Of a stretch of DNA of 64,000 nt, positions 60,731-64,000 are shown piece after piece (positions within the stretch are counted from its first letter, which is position 1; every line of letters begins with the position of its first letter). The position numbers and the translations under genes are program-made. The stretch spans positions 14,606,913-14,670,912 of the forward strand of contig JAJEKV010000024.1 of the NCBI GenBank assembly GCA_021234155.1, in the 5' to 3' direction. Source of the stretch: Isoetes taiwanensis (Eukaryota; Streptophyta; Lycopodiopsida; Isoetales; Isoetaceae). A model generated the notes under the pieces. That model searched no databases, was not told where the DNA came from, and saw only the letters and a list, made by a program, of their open reading frames with translations.

Positions 60731-61288
60731 TTACGTCGGACGCAGAGACCATGGTGGTCTTGCTGTCACTACAGTTACATCATCTTGGTAGGTGGTCCAC
60801 CTTAGGGGATTAACTAGCGGCGCTTCTTCATGCCGACTGTAAGCCTTGGGGGCAACCTGAAGAGTGTGGAATGCCTCACGTGGAGGTGCCTCTGGAGCTA
60901 CCGGCCGACCTGTCCACCCGACTTCTCCACTCGCCTCCCGCAGCCTTTCATCGAATATGCTCCTTCCCCAACCTCCGTGGATGTTATGCAATGCTTGCAA
61001 GATGCTTTGAGCTTCCTGGACTTTCTCTTTGTTCTTCGCCTGTTCTTTATCCCCAGGGTGTAGCGAGCAACCTCTGAATTCGCGAGCAACCTTGTCCCAA
61101 AGGCCGGGCAAGAGTGTAGCGTGACCGGGATCTGTGCCAGAACGGTATTTCTTCCGCCTTGAGCGGGATCTGTGCCGCCTGGAGCGGTCTCTGTGATGCC
61201 TGAGCGGGATCTGTGCTGGTGTCGGATCTGTGCCTGAACCACCTGGAGCAAGGAGAGTATGATTAACAATTACGGTGCCATTAGTCAA
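60731..61288 (-). CDS. Hypothetical protein, Arg/Ser-rich (185 aa) or 3' exon
   Basis: Open frame starting MTNGTVIVNHTLLAPGG. An acceptor-like TTGCTCCAG precedes GTGGTTCAGG at 61245, so the true exon may start there. It has an RHHRDRSRRHRSRSRRKKYRS basic stretch (21 residues, shortened on purpose elsewhere), then a helical part EQAKNKEKVQEAQSILQALH and a Pro-rich end. No family recognised. It follows the FCP1-like gene on the same strand and may be a separate gene or an alternative end of it. Confidence 0.4.
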   Translation of the reverse strand: MTNGTVIVNHTLLAPGGSGTDPTPAQIPLRHHRDRSRRHRSRSRRKKYRSGTDPGHATLLPGLWDKVAREFRGCSLHPGDKEQAKNKEKVQEAQSILQALHNIHGGWGRSIFDERLREASGEVGWTGRPVAPEAPPREAFHTLQVAPKAYSRHEEAPLVNPLRWTTYQDDVTVVTARPPWSLRPT

Positions 61289-61372
61289 AACGAAGAAAAG
61301 AACGTTGAAATCAAATTACAATGGAGAACATTCATTCCATACAACTGCATCCAATGACGTGGGAAGTAGTGT

Positions 61373-61654
61373 CTTTCTCGACTCGCGAGTCGAGAAAGGC
61401 CCATAAAAGTGAAAGTACAACCATTCTCATTAGAATATGGTTGCATCCAATCACACACGGAAGCATACAAATGGTTCGTCAACGAGACAACCAGCATGCC
61501 TTTCTCGACTCGCGAGTCGAGAAAGGCCTAGGAAACGCAATGTACAAGCATTATCATAATAGATCATGCCTGCATCCAGTCACACAATGAAACATACAAA
61601 TGGTCTCATCAACAGGACAAGCATGCCTTTCTCGACTCGTGAGTCGAGAAAGGC
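61373..61654. repeat. Three 24-34 bp perfect or near-perfect palindromes
   Basis: At 61373-61398, 61498-61527 and 61625-61654, all built on CTTTCTCGACTCG|CGAGTCGAGAAAG. The middle one is perfect over 30 bp; the third has one mismatch (CGTGAG) but extends to 34 bp. Spacing is about 126 bp, and the flanks (ACAACCAGCATGCC, TACAAATGGT) are also similar, so the unit is a ~126-bp tandem repeat. Confidence 0.9.
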
Positions 61655-62152
61655 ATCGAAAACTCAATATACAAGTATATTCATTACAAAATGTTCAATA
61701 CATGTGTTCACGTTCGTTTACAATATTCACACAATTTGACTATCTGAAAGCAGGGGTCACTCTTCTTGTTCACCAAAGTATTTGTCGTCCATAGCTTTCA
61801 TGATCGCCTTGCTCTCTGGATCGGGTTCCGTGAGGCTCGGATAGTTCGTAAGCACATCGGCGACAAGAATGGCAAAGAGGGATTCCGCCAAGACAGGACA
61901 GAGTCCGAAGGACAACCACCTATCCGTCTCATATTCTTCAGGTCGATATGGCTTAGCAATGATTGTATTTTGCGCGTTATGATAGCACTTGTAGGCGGAG
62001 TCGTCTATGATCAGCGTGTTGTGTTTGCCATAGTCCTGGAATTGCTCATAAACCCTGTCCAGCCTTTTCACCATTATAGGCTTCCCCTTTGTGATGGCTG
62101 GATCGAGGTCCGACACATGCTCGACCCTTTCGTTTCCACAAACGAACTTGAA

Positions 62153-62705
62153 CTTCAAAACATTAGAGGTAATTTGAGATCTCATTTTGTCCCATTAAGG
62201 GATGCTTAAAAAGCCACGTCAGCTTTTTAAACTGTCCAATAAGAGAAGAGCTCCAGTGTATTTTATTCCAGTATTATGTGGCAGCAGTAATTAATGCAGA
62301 TCTAACTAACTTTTGCAGTGTCATTTTTCTACTATAACTTTTGATCAAAAACTCCGATTCGAACACTATTTGTGGCAATGGATTCGTCTCCTCAAGATCT
62401 TTCTAATGACAACCCATTGTTATATCTTTTGGGATGTAAATATATAAGCAAAGAGCAAAAAACCATATTTTTTAAGGTTAACACATATGGCTTGTATTGA
62501 AATACATCATAACCATATATCACTTGAAAGATCTTTTCATTCTGCATCTAATGCAACAAACGCCGCACTTTTTCATAAGTAGATCAAAAGTTATAGGGAA
62601 AAAACGACAACAATGAAGTTGTTAATGCTGCATTAATTGCAGTTTGATGTAGGTACTCATTCTATTGGAGGATTCTTATGGGGACAAAAGGAGATCTCAA
62701 ATTAC
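62153..62705 (-). mobile_element. Intron made of a terminal-inverted-repeat element
   Basis: Arms GAGGTAATTTGAGATCTC(A)TTTTGTCCC at 62166-62193 and its inverse at 62681-62708 match at 27 of 28 positions and are flanked by TTA/TAA. The intron donor (GAG|GTAATT) lies inside one arm and the acceptor (TTTTGAAG|) in host sequence just past the other. No coding capacity; the interior is A/T-rich. A MITE-like element that now forms an intron. Confidence 0.7.
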
Positions 62706-63181
62706 CTCTAATGCTGAAATGCCGAGAACACCAAGAACATTGACAATATTTTTCTTTGCCATACAAGACCATGCCCACTTCGAATCCCCGTTCCAGGCAC
62801 CATTCAACAATTTCCTTAGCTCTAGGCCTCGGATACACTATTTTATGCTCTGTTTTAGTTGGGATCTGCGAGGTGTTAATCTCGGGGACGTCTTTATCGT
62901 GGTATACTGCAGCTAATACTCCATTGACGTCAAATATTACAAGCTTGGTGGGACCAGCTGGATCCCAGTTGGAGTTTGGCTCTGACCATATTTCCGGTTC
63001 ATCGGGATCCAAATGTGGGATCATTATCTTTTCAGGTCCTTTCTGGCTGTGAGCAGTGTCTTGCTCTGGATTGTCTTTGGGGAGTGCATTCTCCTCCTCG
63101 CGACGTGAACCGCTGCTATCCAATGACAATGATCCGGAGTCGTTGACATGGAAGTCCCTGAAATGATGACATCTGTCAGAA

Positions 63182-63271
63182 AGGAAACGAGTTTTCTCGA
63201 CTCGCGAGTCGAGAATGAAAAGAAAAGGTATTGAAAGGAAACGAGTTTTCTCGACTCGCGAGTCGAGAAAC
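63182..63271. repeat. Two palindromes inside the first FCP1-gene intron
   Basis: TTTTCTCGACTCGCGAGTCGAGAA at 63192-63215 and again at 63245-63270, in a ~53-bp direct repeat starting AAAGGAAACGAG. Same core as at 61373-61654. Confidence 0.88.
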
Positions 63272-63839
63272 ACCGATAGAGCAAAGTAAACTCACCTCAA
63301 TCTCAGGTTTTCAAGAATGTGTTCGGCAGCATTCTGGTCTAAACCTTCGACATTCTCGTCTCCGTCAGCTTTGTCTCCCTCGTCCTCATCGTCTTTACTG
63401 CTTCCATTTGTCTTCCTCCCCTTGAAATGCTCATGAAGCAGATCCAGGTATGACCGAATGGTTTCAACCATGTCCTTATTTCCAACCACGGATATAGGTT
63501 TCATTCCAAACAGCATAGCCCCCTGAGAGAATAGGCCATTCATGTACCACTCGCATACAATTTGATCTTCCTCGACCAAGCTGGTAATGAAGTACTTGAT
63601 AACTCTTGGCCGGATAGGAATTCTATGTATAGGACCAGTCGCACCATCTTTGCTGACCACCACTTATCCAGGTCTACCGCCGATCTTGAAATCAAAACCA
63701 AAACTATGTTTGCAAAGCTTGGTGCCTTCGGCAAGCCAAGTCTGCTCTCATGATCAAGTTCGTATATGGAGTGCATGATCTTGTTGGTGAAGTTAATATC
63801 GTTTGCCCATTGGGAGTGATTTGTCCGATTGCCCGACAT

Positions 63840-64000
63840 GTAAAAAGACGAGGAAACCGAAAGTATCCGTGTCGGTCATGTCCGGACATCGCCTTGTACC
63901 CACCGCTCTATGTCGCCTTTGTCATAAAAAGGGTGGGGTCTTGATCATATTGATGGCAAATAGTGCCACGGGTCCAGTGCGGTTCGGACTACCAAATCCC
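63840..64000. other. Window end, no gene resolved
   Basis: Possibly the upstream continuation of the FCP1-like gene on the minus strand. A plus-strand frame with CRSCPD is too short to assign. Confidence 0.3.

Larger units (their letters stand above)
61757..63839 (-). pseudogene. FCP1/HAD-like phosphatase-fold gene with two introns
   Basis: Exons on the minus strand: about 63839-63296 (one frame change near 63660), 63157-62706 and 62152-61757 (stop TGA). Introns 63295-63158 (GTGAG...TTTCAG) and 62705-62153 (GTAATT...TTGAAG) keep phase. Second exon: LVIFDVNGVLAAVYHDKD (HAD motif I), YPRPRAKEIVEWCLERGFEVG, then after a frame change WSCMAKKNIVNVLGVLGISAL (the WS motif of FCP1 domains). Third exon: KGKPIMVKRLDRVYEQF, LIIDDSAYKCYHNAQNTI (motif IV). 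The upstream exon is acidic with no known domain. Motif I reads DVN, not DxD. Frame changes may be sequence errors. Confidence 0.78.

Noticed and set aside
62164-62710. Tc1/mariner-type insertion with a TA target duplication in an exon
   Set aside because: TTA/TAA at the ends may be part of the TIR, and excising at TA does not keep the conserved WSC...ISAL frame, whereas the GT-AG intron does.
63750-63944. Plus-strand frame with CRSCPD, similar to a piggyBac C-terminal zinc ribbon
   Set aside because: Only one Cys pair, no DDE core nearby, and it overlaps the minus-strand exon; too weak.

Overview
The window is nuclear DNA of a land plant, packed with transposons. Grounds: plant-type hAT, PIF/Harbinger and Ty3/gypsy elements, an initiator-Met tRNA primer-binding site, a plant-type LINE with an RT zinc-binding domain, and GT-AG introns. 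The second LINE has a coiled-coil ORF1 unlike the usual angiosperm one, which hints at a non-flowering plant (lycophyte, fern, moss or gymnosperm). I cannot name the species.

The master structure is a direct tandem duplication. Copy 1 is 8275-30111 and copy 2 is 30112-58677; without later insertions each is about 17 kb. The unit starts inside a minus-strand LTR retrotransposon (1-11887) and ends inside a Myb/SANT-like gene that belongs with a PIF/Harbinger transposase (59839-60444). Each copy holds an 11-kb hAT transposon (18667-29756; 35493-58319) inserted in the SANT gene, with matching 8-bp target duplications and CAGGGATAGG termini. After the duplication a LINE entered copy 1 (13135-18006, inside a GA microsatellite) and a Ty3/gypsy element entered copy 2 (36081-47168). 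In both cases the sister copy preserves the empty site.

The hAT is the most unusual object. Besides its own transposase (minus strand) it carries two plus-strand cargo genes, an atypical protein kinase (HMDLHPGN and DWG motifs) and a coiled-coil/RING-finger protein. It also has an array of about nine long imperfect hairpins, and subterminal arrays of a GCGTAAGCGAAAC palindrome.

Right of the duplication lie the end of the SANT gene, a truncated Harbinger transposase, a small hypothetical ORF, and a minus-strand FCP1/HAD-like gene (61757-63839). One intron of that gene is almost entirely a terminal-inverted-repeat element, and 24-34 bp palindromes recur around the gene.

Caution: mismatches between the two copies concentrate at CAG/CTG/CCGG (CHG) sites, often as CAG-to-CGG or CTG-to-CCG. 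This looks like base-calling error at CHG-methylated cytosines rather than mutation. Many frameshifts may therefore be artefacts, and calling genes dead is unsafe. A false duplication made from two haplotypes is also not excluded.
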